DNA of 64,000 bases from Bacteroidota bacterium. GTDB taxonomy: Bacteria > Bacteroidota > Bacteroidia > UKL13-3. Made by a program: the position numbers and the translations under genes. The stretch covers positions 268,050-332,049 of the forward strand of contig JAIXWD010000016.1 in the NCBI GenBank assembly GCA_027482225.1. The letters are read 5' to 3'. This document shows, one piece after another, positions 52,466 to 63,125 of the stretch (the first letter of the stretch is position 1; every line of letters starts with the position of its first letter). The notes beneath the pieces are model-generated. The model ran no database searches. It was not told the DNA's origin and worked only from the letters and a program-made list of their open reading frames with translations.

Positions 52466-53779
52466 TTAGGGAGTTACGATGGTTCCGTATAAATCAAAAT
52501 CTTCTGCCGAATCAATTTTAACTTGTGCAAAATCGCCAATTCGCACGTAATTACTTTTTGCATCAATCAACACTTCATTATCAACCTCTGGTGAGTCAAA
52601 CTCTGTACGACCGACATAGTATCCACTGTCTTTTCTATCAATTAATACTTTAAAGGTTTTACCTACTTTTTGTTGATTTAGTTTTGCCGATATTCCTTGT
52701 TGAATATCCATTACAATAGCTGCACGTTCTTCTTTTAATTCTTGTGTTACATCATCTACCATTGTTCCTGCGTGTGTTCCATCCTCGTGGCTGTATGTAA
52801 ATATTCCTAAACGATCAAATTTATTATGCTCAACAAATTTACATAGGTCTTTAAAGTCCTGATCTGTTTCTCCAGGATGACCGGCAATAAGTGTAGTTCT
52901 TATAGCAATACCTGGAACTTTTTCGCGCATGGTGTCAATAACTTCTTGTGTGCGTTTTGACGTAATTCCTCTTCGCATAATTTTAAGCATATTATCGCTT
53001 GTATGTTGTAAAGGAATATCAATGTATTTACAAATATTATTACGTTCTCGCATTACATCTAGCGCATCAAGCGGAAATTGAGAAGGGTAGGCGTAGTGCA
53101 ATCGTATCCATTCTAGTCCATCAATATCACTCATTCTACGGAGTAATTCCGCTAGTTTTCGCTCTCCGTATAAATCCAGTCCATAGTAAGTGCTATCTTG
53201 TGCTATAAGTAAAATTTCTTTAGTTCCGTTTTTAACCAATCCCTTAACTTCTGTTTCCAATTGCTCAAAACTTTTTGATAGATGCTTGCCACGCATAATC
53301 GGAATGGCACAAAAAGAACATGGTCTATCGCATCCTTCGCTAATTTTTAAATAGGCATAATGAGAAGGGGTTGTAATTAAACGTTCGCCTACCAACTCAT
53401 GTTTATAATCTGCACCCAAAGTTTTAAGTAATTGTGGAAGGTGCGTTGTGCCAAAGTATTTATCTACATCTGGAATTTCTTTCTGTAGGTCTGGCATATA
53501 GCGCTGCGACAAGCATCCTGTTACATATAACTTATCAATTTCTCCTTGTTTTTTAGCTTCTGCAAAACGTAAAATGGTATCAATACTTTCTTGTTTTGCA
53601 TTATCAATAAAACCACAAGTGTTAATAATAATTACATTGGCATCATCCTTGGTGCTTTCGTGTTCAACTTCGAAGTTGTTGGCCTTTAGTTGGCTATATA
53701 ATTCCTCACTATCAACAATGTTTTTAGAACATCCTAATGTGATAATGTTTACTTTATCTTCTTTACGTTTAGTTTTCAA
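52466..53779 (-). CDS. rimO: Ribosomal protein S12 methylthiotransferase RimO
   Basis: A radical-SAM enzyme that adds a methylthio group to an Asp of ribosomal protein S12. The 437-aa protein has the N-terminal methylthiotransferase domain with three Cys positions (IITLGCSKNIVDSE, IIINTCGFIDNA, VTGCLSQRY), the radical-SAM site (SEGCDRPCSFCAIPIMRGKH, C-xxx-C-xx-C), and a C-terminal TRAM domain (about 370-437). It lies between ftsY (31 bp upstream) and bshC (3 bp downstream), on the same strand. Confidence 0.96.
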   Translation of the reverse strand: MKTKRKEDKVNIITLGCSKNIVDSEELYSQLKANNFEVEHESTKDDANVIIINTCGFIDNAKQESIDTILRFAEAKKQGEIDKLYVTGCLSQRYMPDLQKEIPDVDKYFGTTHLPQLLKTLGADYKHELVGERLITTPSHYAYLKISEGCDRPCSFCAIPIMRGKHLSKSFEQLETEVKGLVKNGTKEILLIAQDSTYYGLDLYGERKLAELLRRMSDIDGLEWIRLHYAYPSQFPLDALDVMRERNNICKYIDIPLQHTSDNMLKIMRRGITSKRTQEVIDTMREKVPGIAIRTTLIAGHPGETDQDFKDLCKFVEHNKFDRLGIFTYSHEDGTHAGTMVDDVTQELKEERAAIVMDIQQGISAKLNQQKVGKTFKVLIDRKDSGYYVGRTEFDSPEVDNEVLIDAKSNYVRIGDFAQVKIDSAEDFDLYGTIVTP

Positions 53780-53810
53780 AATACTTTTCTAAAACAGTTC
53801 CTCAATAAAA

Positions 53811-54758
53811 TTAGTTAAACAACGAATCAACAAATTCGTGTTTGTTAAATAGCTGTAAATCATCAATTCCCTCACCCACACCAATATATTTTACAGGTAT
53901 TTTAAATAAGTCGGCAATACCAATTACCACACCACCTTTTGCCGTACCATCCAATTTGGTTAAAGCAAGCGCATTTACTTCGGTTGCAGCTGTAAATTGT
54001 TTAGCTTGTTCAAATGCATTTTGCCCAGTGCTGGCATCCAACACCAATAATACCTCATGCGGTGCATCAGGTATAATCTTACTCATTACGCGTTTGATTT
54101 TACCTAACTCGTTCATTAAATCAACGCGGTTGTGTAATCTGCCTGCTGTATCTATAATTACAATATCGCTATTGTTTTCTGTAGCATATTTTAATGCATC
54201 AAATGCTACAGATGCCGGGTCGGTATTCATGCCATGCTCCACAACATGCACTCCGTTGCGTTCTCCCCATATTTTTAGTTGTTGAACTGCAGCAGCCCTG
54301 AAGGTATCGCCAGCACCTAGTACTACATTTTTACCCGTACTTTTAAATTGATGGGCTAACTTTCCAATAGTGGTGGTTTTACCAACACCATTTACTCCTA
54401 CTACCATTATAACATATGGTTTGTTTGATTTTTCAGATTCAAAGTCGTTTTCATATAAACCGCTTTCGTCAAAAAGTTTTGCGATTTCGTCTTTAAGTAA
54501 TTTGTTTAGTTCGCTAGAGTTGATGTATTTGTCTGCTGCAACTCGCTTTTGTATTCGATCTATAATTTTGAGTGTTGTTTCAATCCCAACGTCACTTGTT
54601 ACGAGTATTTCTTCTAATTGATCCAAAAAATCATCATCAACAGTTGATTTACCAACCAATGCTTTACTGATTTTATCAAACAAACTGCTTTTTGTTTTCT
54701 CTAAACCCTGATCGAGTTTTTCTTTTTTATCTTTACTAAAGAAGCTAAAAATGCCCAT
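53811..54758 (-). CDS. ftsY: Signal recognition particle receptor FtsY
   Basis: The SRP receptor GTPase targets membrane proteins to the translocon. The 315-aa protein has a short N-terminal charged part (no long acidic A domain), an N domain (about 20-95) and a G domain: GVNGVGKTTTIGKLAHQ (P-loop, about 118-134), LGAGDTFRAAAVQQL, IIDTAGRLHNR, ALTKLDGTAKGG and the closing KYIGVGEGIDDLQLF. The rpmB-rpmG-DUF4295 genes lie upstream, separated by a terminator. It leads rimO and bshC. Confidence 0.97.
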   Translation of the reverse strand: MGIFSFFSKDKKEKLDQGLEKTKSSLFDKISKALVGKSTVDDDFLDQLEEILVTSDVGIETTLKIIDRIQKRVAADKYINSSELNKLLKDEIAKLFDESGLYENDFESEKSNKPYVIMVVGVNGVGKTTTIGKLAHQFKSTGKNVVLGAGDTFRAAAVQQLKIWGERNGVHVVEHGMNTDPASVAFDALKYATENNSDIVIIDTAGRLHNRVDLMNELGKIKRVMSKIIPDAPHEVLLVLDASTGQNAFEQAKQFTAATEVNALALTKLDGTAKGGVVIGIADLFKIPVKYIGVGEGIDDLQLFNKHEFVDSLFN

Positions 54759-54811
54759 TTTTAATTGTATTAAGCTGTGCGAATTTACTTTAATTTAGGC
54801 ATCAACCATAA

Positions 54812-54845
54812 TAAAAAAAAGCACCCTGATTGCTCACGGTGCTTT
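54812..54845 (-). terminator. Terminator after the rpmB-rpmG-DUF4295 operon
   Basis: On the minus strand AAAGCACC pairs with GGTGCTTT across 12 bases and is followed by eight or more T's. It lies 25 bp after the DUF4295 stop and before ftsY, so it may limit read-through into ftsY. Confidence 0.8.
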
Positions 54846-54870
54846 CAAATATTGTAAAACCTTTAAGCTA

Positions 54871-55023
54871 TTAAGCTTTGGTGAAGTGTGATTTAACGTC
54901 TTCGTTAGGAATAATCTCGGTTTTAAAAGAGTAAGCACCCTTTTTATTTTTTACCGCACGGTATACTTTAGCAAAATCTTTGCCTGCACCCGTTTTTAAT
55001 GTTGCAACTACCTTCTTAGCCAT
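54871..55023 (-). CDS. DUF4295 small protein
   Basis: This 50-aa basic protein begins MAKKVVATLKTGAGKDFAKV and ends in NEDVKSHFTKA, with lysine and arginine throughout. It matches DUF4295, a Bacteroidota-specific small protein encoded after rpmG. It is 8 bp downstream of rpmG. Its position and composition suggest a ribosome-associated role, but this is inference only. Confidence 0.88.
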   Translation of the reverse strand: MAKKVVATLKTGAGKDFAKVYRAVKNKKGAYSFKTEIIPNEDVKSHFTKA

Positions 55024-55031
55024 GTTTCAAT

Positions 55032-55214
55032 TTATTTAATTTCTTTATGGACAGTAACTTTTCTCATAATCGGGTTGTATTTTTTCAACTCGATACGTTC
55101 AGTTGTGTTTTTTCTGTTTTTCTTGGTGATATAACGAGATGTACCCGGCAAGCCAGATGTCTTGTGCTCAGTACATTCTAATATTACTTGAATTCTATTT
55201 TTACTACGTGCCAT
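55032..55214 (-). CDS. rpmG: 50S ribosomal protein L33
   Basis: This 60-aa protein of the large ribosomal subunit begins [18 protein letters not shown] and has [20 protein letters not shown] and [15 protein letters not shown], all typical of L33. Only one Cys is present (VILECTEH), so this is a C-minus (zinc-free) type. It lies 17 bp downstream of rpmB and 8 bp upstream of DUF4295. Confidence 0.95.
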   Translation of the reverse strand: MARSKNRIQVILECTEHKTSGLPGTSRYITKKNRKNTTERIELKKYNPIMRKVTVHKEIK

Positions 55215-55231
55215 TGCTGTAACTCCTTAAA

Positions 55232-55462
55232 TTAAATAATACCGTTTTTTACGAATTTGCGTAAAGTAGCGGTAATACCGTTTTTATTAATTGTTTTGAT
55301 TGCTTTGGTAGAAACACGCAAAGTAATCCACATATTTTCTTCAGGGATAAAAAATTTCTTATCCTGTAAATTTGGGTAAAAACGTCTTTTCGTTTTTCTA
55401 TTTGAGTGCGATACGTTGTTACCAACCATTGCACGTTTACCTGTTAAATCACAAACTCTCAT
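55232..55462 (-). CDS. rpmB: 50S ribosomal protein L28
   Basis: This 76-aa large-subunit protein has [20 protein letters not shown] at the N-terminus, [16 protein letters not shown], and [19 protein letters not shown], the L28 signatures. The ATG at 55462 is the correct start; a longer reading upstream would include the promoter. A consensus promoter ends 24 bp before the start, and the operon continues with rpmG and DUF4295. Confidence 0.95.
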   Translation of the reverse strand: MRVCDLTGKRAMVGNNVSHSNRKTKRRFYPNLQDKKFFIPEENMWITLRVSTKAIKTINKNGITATLRKFVKNGII

Positions 55463-55486
55463 GGCTTTTTCTATTAAAAAGGAGTG

Positions 55487-55516
55487 CAAATATCGGAATT
55501 TATTTATTAAATGCAA
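55487..55516 (-). promoter_or_regulatory. Promoter of the rpmB operon
   Basis: On the minus strand, TTG (55516-55514), 19 bp, then GATATTTG (55494-55487) is one base from the TAnnTTTG consensus with exact spacing. Confidence 0.65.
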
Positions 55517-55626
55517 GTGCTTTTTAAAAAATAATCAAACTAAAGGTTTCCCCCCTATATCTGCTGTGTAAAAACTATTGTACTACAAAAATGGACTTTT
55601 TGCTAATTAATGCAAAAACAACTTAG

Positions 55627-55650
55627 TATTTTTGTGATTAGGTATTTTTG
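55627..55650 (+). promoter_or_regulatory. Two candidate -7 elements before the crotonase gene
   Basis: TATTTTTG occurs twice (55627-55634 and 55643-55650), each an exact TAnnTTTG match. No good -33 element lies at 19 bp for either; a TTTTTG at 55597-55602 is 24 bp upstream of the first. The pair precedes the crotonase ATG by 55 bp. Confidence 0.35.
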
Positions 55651-55705
55651 TTGTTTTTAAATAGCCTTATGTTTGAAGCCGTTTTAAATCCTTAGTATAA
55701 AACAA

Positions 55706-56485
55706 ATGAATTACGAATTTATTATTGCCGAATCGGCATTTCAACCACACATAGCACTTATTCGCTTAAACCGCCCCAAAGAATTAAATGCATTAAACTT
55801 ACAGTTAATGCAAGAAATTAAACATGCGTTGTTAACTTTTGATCAGGACGATAATGTTCGCTGTATCATCATTACTGGAAACGAGCGTGCTTTTGCTGCC
55901 GGTGCCGACATTAAACAAATGGAAAGCAAAACGGCCATTGATATGTTAAAGATAGATCAGTTTGAAACTTGGGATCAGATACGTAAAACCAAGAAGCCCA
56001 TTATTGCAGCTGTTAGTGGATTTTGTTTAGGAGGTGGTTGCGAATTGGCCATGACTTGCGATATGATTGTGGCTAGTGAGACTGCAAAGTTTGGTCAGCC
56101 AGAAATTAAACTTGCCATTATGCCCGGTGCCGGTGGAACACAACGATTATCAAAAGCAGTGGGTAAAGCTTTGGCTATGGAAATGGTGTTAACCGGAAAG
56201 TTTATCAGTGCAGAGGAAGCCATGGATGCCGGTTTAATTAATCGCGTGGTACCTGAGGAATTATATTTAGATGAAGCCATTAAATTGGCAAATGAAATAG
56301 CCGTTCAATCTCCTGTAGCAGTTCGTTTGGCCAAAGAGAGTGTGTTAAAGGCTTTTGATAGTGGTTTACAGGAAGGATTACACTTCGAACGTAAAAATTT
56401 CTATATGTGCTTTGCTAGCGAAGACCAAAAAGAAGGTATGAATGCCTTTGTTGAAAAACGTAAACCTAATTTTACTGGTAAGTAA
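55706..56485 (+). CDS. Enoyl-CoA hydratase/isomerase (crotonase) family protein
   Basis: This 259-aa protein has the crotonase fold. The first oxyanion-hole motif is FAAGADIKQM (about residues 64-73), the second is GFCLGGGCELAM, and the catalytic Glu lies in MPGAGGTQRLSKAVG. Both acidic residues of enoyl-CoA hydratase (E in GGCELAM and E in GQPEIKLAIMPG) appear to be present, so it is probably a short-chain 2-enoyl-CoA hydratase of beta-oxidation. No other fatty-acid genes are adjacent. Confidence 0.93.
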   Translation: MNYEFIIAESAFQPHIALIRLNRPKELNALNLQLMQEIKHALLTFDQDDNVRCIIITGNERAFAAGADIKQMESKTAIDMLKIDQFETWDQIRKTKKPIIAAVSGFCLGGGCELAMTCDMIVASETAKFGQPEIKLAIMPGAGGTQRLSKAVGKALAMEMVLTGKFISAEEAMDAGLINRVVPEELYLDEAIKLANEIAVQSPVAVRLAKESVLKAFDSGLQEGLHFERKNFYMCFASEDQKEGMNAFVEKRKPNFTGK

Positions 56486-56575
56486 TTTTTTGTATAGTGC
56501 TCAGATGTTGATGGTTGGTTAGGATTTAAACTTCAACTGAATTATTTTGAGTTTTTACTTCTTTATTATAATAAC

Positions 56576-57808
56576 ATGAGTTCGCCTAAGCAACTTAATA
56601 TTTTAGATTTTTCGTTCGTTTTGCCTAACGAGAAGATAGCAAAGTTTCCATTAGAAAATCGTGACGAGTCGAAATTATTGATTTATAAAAACGCTACCAT
56701 TTCTGATGGCATTTTTAAGCAAATTGATACCTATTTGCCCGAAAATAGTTTGGTGGTATTTAACAATACCCGGGTTGTTCATGCGCGTTTATTGTTTAAC
56801 CGACTAACAGGTGCGCAGATAGAAATATTCTGTATTGAGCCACTTCTTCATTTAGATTATCAGCAGGCTTTTGTTAGTAAACAAACCAGCACTTGGAAGT
56901 GTATGGTAGGCAACGCCAAAAAGTGGAAAGAAGATTGGCTTGAGAAGCAAGTAGAAACTCCTTTAGGTGATGTAATATTAAAGGCTACCAAAAAAGAAAA
57001 CACAGGAGAGTTAACTGTAGTGGAGTTTACTTGGAATAACAATGATTTGGCTTTTGCAGAGGTTTTACATTATGCCGGAATTTTGCCATTACCTCCCTAT
57101 TTAAACCGTAAAACAGAAGCCGCTGATGAAGAGCGTTACCAAACTGTTTATGCAAAAGTTGCGGGTTCTGTTGCTGCGCCTACTGCAGGTTTACACTTTA
57201 CACCAGCCGTGTTTGAACAATTGAAACAAAAGCAAATTAAGGTTGATGAAGTAACGCTTCATGTTGGAGCAGGAACGTTTAAGCCGGTTAAAGCTGAGAC
57301 TTTGGTTGATCATGAAATGCATGAAGAAACACTTTATGTAGAAATAACAACACTTAAAAATATTGCTAATTGCCTATCTGCTAAAAATACACTTGTGGTT
57401 GTAGGCACAACAAGTATGCGAACACTCGAAAGTTTATATTGGCATGGAGTAAAAATACTATTGAATAAGGCAGCCAAAGAAGTAGAAATAAAACAATGGG
57501 ATGCTTATGAGTTGGATGCAGGTGAAATTACTCCATACCAAGCTATTACTGCCATAATTTTTAGCATGGAAAATGATAATGAATATGTGCTTGTTGGGAG
57601 CACCCAAATTATTTTGGCTCCTGGTTATCAATTTAGATTGGTGGATGCTTTAATCACAAACTTTCATCAACCCGAAAACACTTTGATATTATTGATAGCA
57701 GCCTTTGTGGGCAAAGATTGGCGCAAAATTTACGAGCATGCATTAGCAAATAATTATAGATTCTTAAGTTATGGAGATAGCTCGCTCCTTTTTAAGAATA
57801 GTAATTGA
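56576..57808 (+). CDS. S-adenosylmethionine:tRNA ribosyltransferase-isomerase (QueA-like)
   Basis: Transfers and isomerises the ribose of SAM to 7-aminomethyl-7-deazaguanine in tRNA to form epoxyqueuosine. The family motifs are FPLENRDESKLLIY, VFNNTRVVHARL, GSVAAPTAGLHFTPAVFEQL, LHVGAGTFKPVKAE, HEMHEETLYV, VVGTTSMRTLESL and DALITNFHQPENTLILL. At 410 aa it is longer than canonical QueA (about 340-350), because of inserted segments between about residues 85 and 150. It may be the longer QueA paralogue found in Bacteroidota, so I leave the symbol open. It follows the crotonase gene by 90 bp. Confidence 0.88.
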   Translation: MSSPKQLNILDFSFVLPNEKIAKFPLENRDESKLLIYKNATISDGIFKQIDTYLPENSLVVFNNTRVVHARLLFNRLTGAQIEIFCIEPLLHLDYQQAFVSKQTSTWKCMVGNAKKWKEDWLEKQVETPLGDVILKATKKENTGELTVVEFTWNNNDLAFAEVLHYAGILPLPPYLNRKTEAADEERYQTVYAKVAGSVAAPTAGLHFTPAVFEQLKQKQIKVDEVTLHVGAGTFKPVKAETLVDHEMHEETLYVEITTLKNIANCLSAKNTLVVVGTTSMRTLESLYWHGVKILLNKAAKEVEIKQWDAYELDAGEITPYQAITAIIFSMENDNEYVLVGSTQIILAPGYQFRLVDALITNFHQPENTLILLIAAFVGKDWRKIYEHALANNYRFLSYGDSSLLFKNSN

Positions 57809-60166
<2,358 letters not shown>

Positions 60167-60335
60167 GTAAATTTTGAATATTGAGTTTTGAATGTTGAAT
60201 AAGTTTTTCTTAATAATTTTAATATCCAACCATAAACATTCATCATTAAAAATTAGGTATTCATAAAGAGCCGGTTTTCCCTCCCGAGTATCATGAGGGT
60301 TGAGTAAATGTTTTGAATGTTTACTCTCATATATT

Positions 60336-60373
60336 AAAAATCCTGCATTGAGTAATCGATGCAGGATTTTTTT
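60336..60373. terminator. Bidirectional terminator between gyrB and the ABC ATPase gene
   Basis: A perfect 13-bp stem (60336-60348 with 60359-60371, 10-base loop) has T-runs after each arm. It serves the convergent gyrB (+) and LolD-like (-) genes. Confidence 0.88.
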
Positions 60374-60374
60374 A

Positions 60375-61070
60375 TTAAAGCGGTTTTACTAATGTATCAC
60401 TCTCTACCACACCATCTCTTAACCTTACAATGCGGTGGGCTCTGCGGGCAATGTCTTCTTCGTGGGTTACTATAATTACGGTGTTGCCTTCTTCATGTAT
60501 TTTTTCCATCAACTCCATAATTTCGTAACTGGTTTTGGTATCTAAGTTACCCGTTGGTTCATCGGCCAAAATTATAGATGGGTTATTAATTAAAGCCCTG
60601 GCAATGGCTACACGTTGGCGTTGTCCGCCACTTAGCTCGTTTGGTTTATGGTCGGTTCTGTCTGCAAGGCCCACACTTTCAAGGGTTTTTAAAGCACGTT
60701 CGTTACGTTCAGTTCGGCTGAAACCTGCATATACCAGTGGTAATGCAACATTATCTAAAGCGGTGCTACGAGGTAATAAATTAAACGTTTGAAAAACAAA
60801 ACCAATTTCCTTGTTGCGTATTTCGGCCAATTCATCATCATCCATTTGGCTCACATCTTGTCCGCTTAGCCAATATTTACCTGCACTGGGTGTATCTAAG
60901 CAACCCAATAAATTCATTAAGGTTGATTTTCCCGAACCAGATGGCCCCATCAAAGCCACATATTCTCCTTTATTTATGATTAGGTTAACACCTCTCAATG
61001 CCTGCACCTCAACATCTCCAATTTTAAAAAAACGTTTAATGTTTTCCAGCTTAATAACTTCCTGATTCAT
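60375..61070 (-). CDS. ABC transporter ATP-binding protein (LolD/MacB type)
   Basis: This 231-aa ATPase has Walker [15 protein letters not shown] (about residues 39-52), the signature [15 protein letters not shown], Walker [15 protein letters not shown] and the switch His in [10 protein letters not shown]. The short length and the L-G-C-L-D-T-P-S segment fit the MacB/LolD group that drives mechanotransmission permeases rather than importers. No permease gene is adjacent; the FtsX-like permease at 18128-19354 is a possible partner but 41 kb away. The stop is next to the terminator. Confidence 0.92.
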   Translation of the reverse strand: MNQEVIKLENIKRFFKIGDVEVQALRGVNLIINKGEYVALMGPSGSGKSTLMNLLGCLDTPSAGKYWLSGQDVSQMDDDELAEIRNKEIGFVFQTFNLLPRSTALDNVALPLVYAGFSRTERNERALKTLESVGLADRTDHKPNELSGGQRQRVAIARALINNPSIILADEPTGNLDTKTSYEIMELMEKIHEEGNTVIIVTHEEDIARRAHRIVRLRDGVVESDTLVKPL

Positions 61071-61091
61071 TCGGCTATTTTAATAAGTTAT

Positions 61092-61550
61092 TTATTTGAT
61101 GTCAAGCAAAGTGTGTTCAACGGTAACTTTAAACTCTTGAGGGTTTAAGTAACCAGATACCAAACTCGATTTTTTATTTTTTGTATTGATAAACATGGTG
61201 GCCGGATAACCTCTTATTTGGTTATTACTGATTATGTCCCTTAGTCCCTTACCATTGTAATCTTTCCCTTCAAAATTATATACTATATTAGGTGTTTCTG
61301 GATTAAACTTTATAGGTACAAAGTTTTGATTAACCAATGCTGCAATTTCACTTTTAGCGTATGTTTCGCGGTCCATAACTTTACACCAACCGCACCAGTC
61401 GGTATATACATCAACCATCATTATTTTTTTCTTTTTTACAGCTAGTTTATAACCTGTATTAAAATCAAGCCACTTAATTTCTTCCGCTGTTTTAAAAGAG
61501 TTGGTGATGATAAAAAGCGTAAAGAATAATATTACAGATAGTTTTTTCAT
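61092..61550 (-). CDS. Exported thioredoxin-like protein (Thioredoxin_7 type)
   Basis: This 152-aa protein has a signal peptide (KKLSVILFFTLFIITNSF) and a thioredoxin fold with the redox motif DWCGWCKVMDRETY (C-G-W-C), a GKGLRDIISNNQIRGYPAT segment with cis-Pro, and TMFINTKNKKSSLVSG. C-G-W-C is typical of DUF255/Thioredoxin_7 disulfide reductases of the periplasm. It lies 21 bp before the LolD-like gene on the same strand, which may be chance or an operon. Confidence 0.88.
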   Translation of the reverse strand: MKKLSVILFFTLFIITNSFKTAEEIKWLDFNTGYKLAVKKKKIMMVDVYTDWCGWCKVMDRETYAKSEIAALVNQNFVPIKFNPETPNIVYNFEGKDYNGKGLRDIISNNQIRGYPATMFINTKNKKSSLVSGYLNPQEFKVTVEHTLLDIK

Positions 61551-61676
61551 GGCAATTAAAATGATGCACTTTTATTAAACGAAAATAGGGATGTTTTTTG
61601 ATTTAAAAAGGAGAATAAATGTAACGTGATTTAACCACGGTGGTAATAGCATTTATGCCTCCGGCATGGTTGGTTT

Positions 61677-61946
61677 AACCACAGTGAGCACAACGGAAAC
61701 TCGGAGATCACAACGGTGGGAGAATTGAACCACAGGGGCACGGAGACACAAAGGTGGGGAATGCCTTCGACATTGGAGTGATTTACGGTAAAGTAAGCAA
61801 GACACAAAGGTACGCAAAGGACGCCTTCGGCATGGGAGTAAAACCCTGGCAGTGCTTGATTTTAAAAGACTTCTGAGAAATTCTGAGACTTCTGTGAGAA
61901 ATCCTTCCTTATGTTTCTTGTGAAAAAACTTTGTGCCCTTTGTGGT
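61677..61946. repeat. Non-coding stretch of degenerate CCACAG/CACAAAG repeats
   Basis: The 542-bp gap between the thioredoxin gene and the pseudogene holds repeated pieces of the form ACCACAG..GCAC..GAGACACAAAGG (61677-61760, 61729-61755). The inverted form CTTTGTGCCCTTTGTGGT lies at 61929-61946. GCCTYCGRCAT occurs at 61657, 61763 and 61823; the first copy is the perfect palindrome ATGCCTCCGGCAT. No ORF is seen. It resembles a degenerate intergenic repeat class known in many Bacteroidota genomes. Confidence 0.55.
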
Positions 61947-62092
61947 AAAGGCTTCTAATGGTTTGCATCAATAGGGGATAGCCTGTTAATATTTGTCTGA
62001 TTTATATAATTGTAAAATTACGGTACAATTATTTAAACCAAAATTGCGTTATATTCACACCAAATTACAAACCTGTATACCTTAACCTAATT

Positions 62093-62275
62093 GTGAAACA
62101 ACTACTTATTATGTTGTTGTGCTTTTCTGTTTATCAAATAAAAGCGCAGCAATCTTCAAGTTTAAAGGGTACTTTACAAGATACGACAGATTTTAAATCG
62201 GTAGCTTATGCTGGTGTAATGGTTATCAACCCAACTGATTCAACGCTAATATTTCTGTGCAATTCATTTGAATGA
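62093..62275 (+). pseudogene. 5' remnant of an outer-membrane protein gene with CarboxypepD_reg-like domain
   Basis: Sixty codons remain, from a GTG start. They encode a signal peptide (MKQLLIMLLCFSVYQIKAQ) and the beginning of a beta-sandwich (SSLKGTLQDTTDFKSVAYAG, then VMVINPTDSTLIF) before a stop at 62273-62275. The sequence matches the N-terminus of the OM beta-barrel proteins that usually pair with GLPGLI proteins (variants of 'ADSTLVK'). Normal members are several hundred residues long, so the rest is missing. A later reading frame (to 62312) ends in LNDCNQIKKVLKNK and may be the tail of an unrelated gene. Confidence 0.55.
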
Positions 62276-62356
62276 TTGTAATCAGATTAAGAAAGTTTTG
62301 AAAAATAAATAAATTACGTATAATTGAATACTAATTTATATTAAACCCAAAAAGTT

Positions 62357-62549
62357 ATGAAAAAACTAGCTGTAGTAATTATCCTAGGACTAACATTAAA
62401 TTCCTTTACTACCCCAACTTTAATTAAAAATGATTCATCCAAAACTTATGGAGTGTCAACATGGTCAATGTTTTAAAATCAAAGATGACGGTAAGCGATG
62501 CAGAAATTGCGCTCAACAAGGAAGTAATTATTGCTGGTCACACAGATAA
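62357..62549 (+). pseudogene. Small exported Cys-rich protein gene, interrupted by a one-base frameshift
   Basis: The first frame (ATG 62357) gives a signal peptide (MKKLAVVIILGLTLNSFTTP) and stops at 62474-62476. The next frame continues with MECQHGQCFKIKDDGKRC and then RNCAQQGSNYCWSHR, ending in TAA at 62547-62549. This Cys/His pattern resembles a small Bacteroidota tail of the QCKATTKKGxRCKR..GYCWQH kind (DUF5763-like). Removing one A from the AAAA at 62441-62444 joins the frames into a 62-aa protein. This can be a true mutation, a programmed shift or an assembly error. Confidence 0.6.
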
Positions 62550-62573
62550 TAATCGTCAAGGATATTAAGAAAA

Positions 62574-62612
62574 TAAAAAAGCCATCAAAATATTTATTGA
62601 TGGTTTTTTTTT
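62574..62612. terminator. Terminator after the Cys-rich small gene
   Basis: CCATCAA pairs with TTGATGG (62582-62588, 62597-62603) and is flanked by an A-run and a T9 run. The GLPGLI remnant starts directly after the T-run. Confidence 0.75.
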
Positions 62613-63050
62613 GAAAGCGACAGCTCCTGGGTAAACCGCACGGTTTATGATAAATCATATTTAATTACTGATTCAATTTCAAAACCCATTTGGAAGCTAA
62701 CAGGGGAGTACCGCGAAATAGCTGGTTTTACTTGTCGTAAGGCTACTACCATTGTTTACGATTCGGTTTATGTCATTGCATTTTATACTGATGCCATTCC
62801 ATTAAGCGGTGGCCCAGATCTTTTTGCTGGATTGCCTGGAATGATTTTAGGTATTGCAATACCTCGAATGCATACCACCATTTTTGCCACTAAGATAAAT
62901 ACGACTGTATTAAACGAAGTTGATTTTGTTTTTAAAACACCCAAGAAGGCTTTGAAAGTGAACAGAGAAGGTTATAGAAAAGATTTATCTACGAATACCG
63001 AAAGATGGGGTAAATATGGCAATAGGTTTGTATTAAAGGCTATGTTTTAA
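62613..63050 (+). pseudogene. 3' remnant of a GLPGLI family gene
   Basis: One open frame (145 codons, no good start before 62832) reads SSWVNRTVYDKSYLITDS, then GEYREIAGFTCRKATTI, FYTDAIPLSGGPDLFAGLPG, MILGIAIPRMHTT and an end in NRFVLKAMF. The GP..F.GLPGMILG core is the GLPGLI motif (usually GLPGLI). A normal member has about 100 more N-terminal residues and a signal peptide, which are missing. The upstream remnant (62093-62275) looks like its usual neighbour, so both probably come from one decayed pair. Translation could start at the ATG 62832, giving 72 aa without a signal. Confidence 0.6.
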
Positions 63051-63065
63051 ATAAGGTAATGTATA

Positions 63066-63107
63066 GCTAAAAAAATCCCCGGATATTCCAAGGATACCCG
63101 GGGATTT
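63066..63107 (-). terminator. Terminator of hppA
   Basis: On the minus strand AAATCCCCGG pairs with CCGGGGATTT (63107-63098 with 63082-63073, 15 bases between) and is followed by T's. It lies 18 bp after the hppA stop codon. Confidence 0.8.
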
Positions 63108-63125
63108 ATATTTAATCTCGATAGT

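Noticed and set aside
53842-54285. 147-aa plus-strand reading frame opposite ftsY
   Set aside because: It is the mirror of the ftsY coding sequence, with no family match and no promoter.
60167-60240. Short TTTTGAATRTTGA-type direct repeats after gyrB
   Set aside because: AT-rich low-complexity sequence; too short and irregular to support an element.
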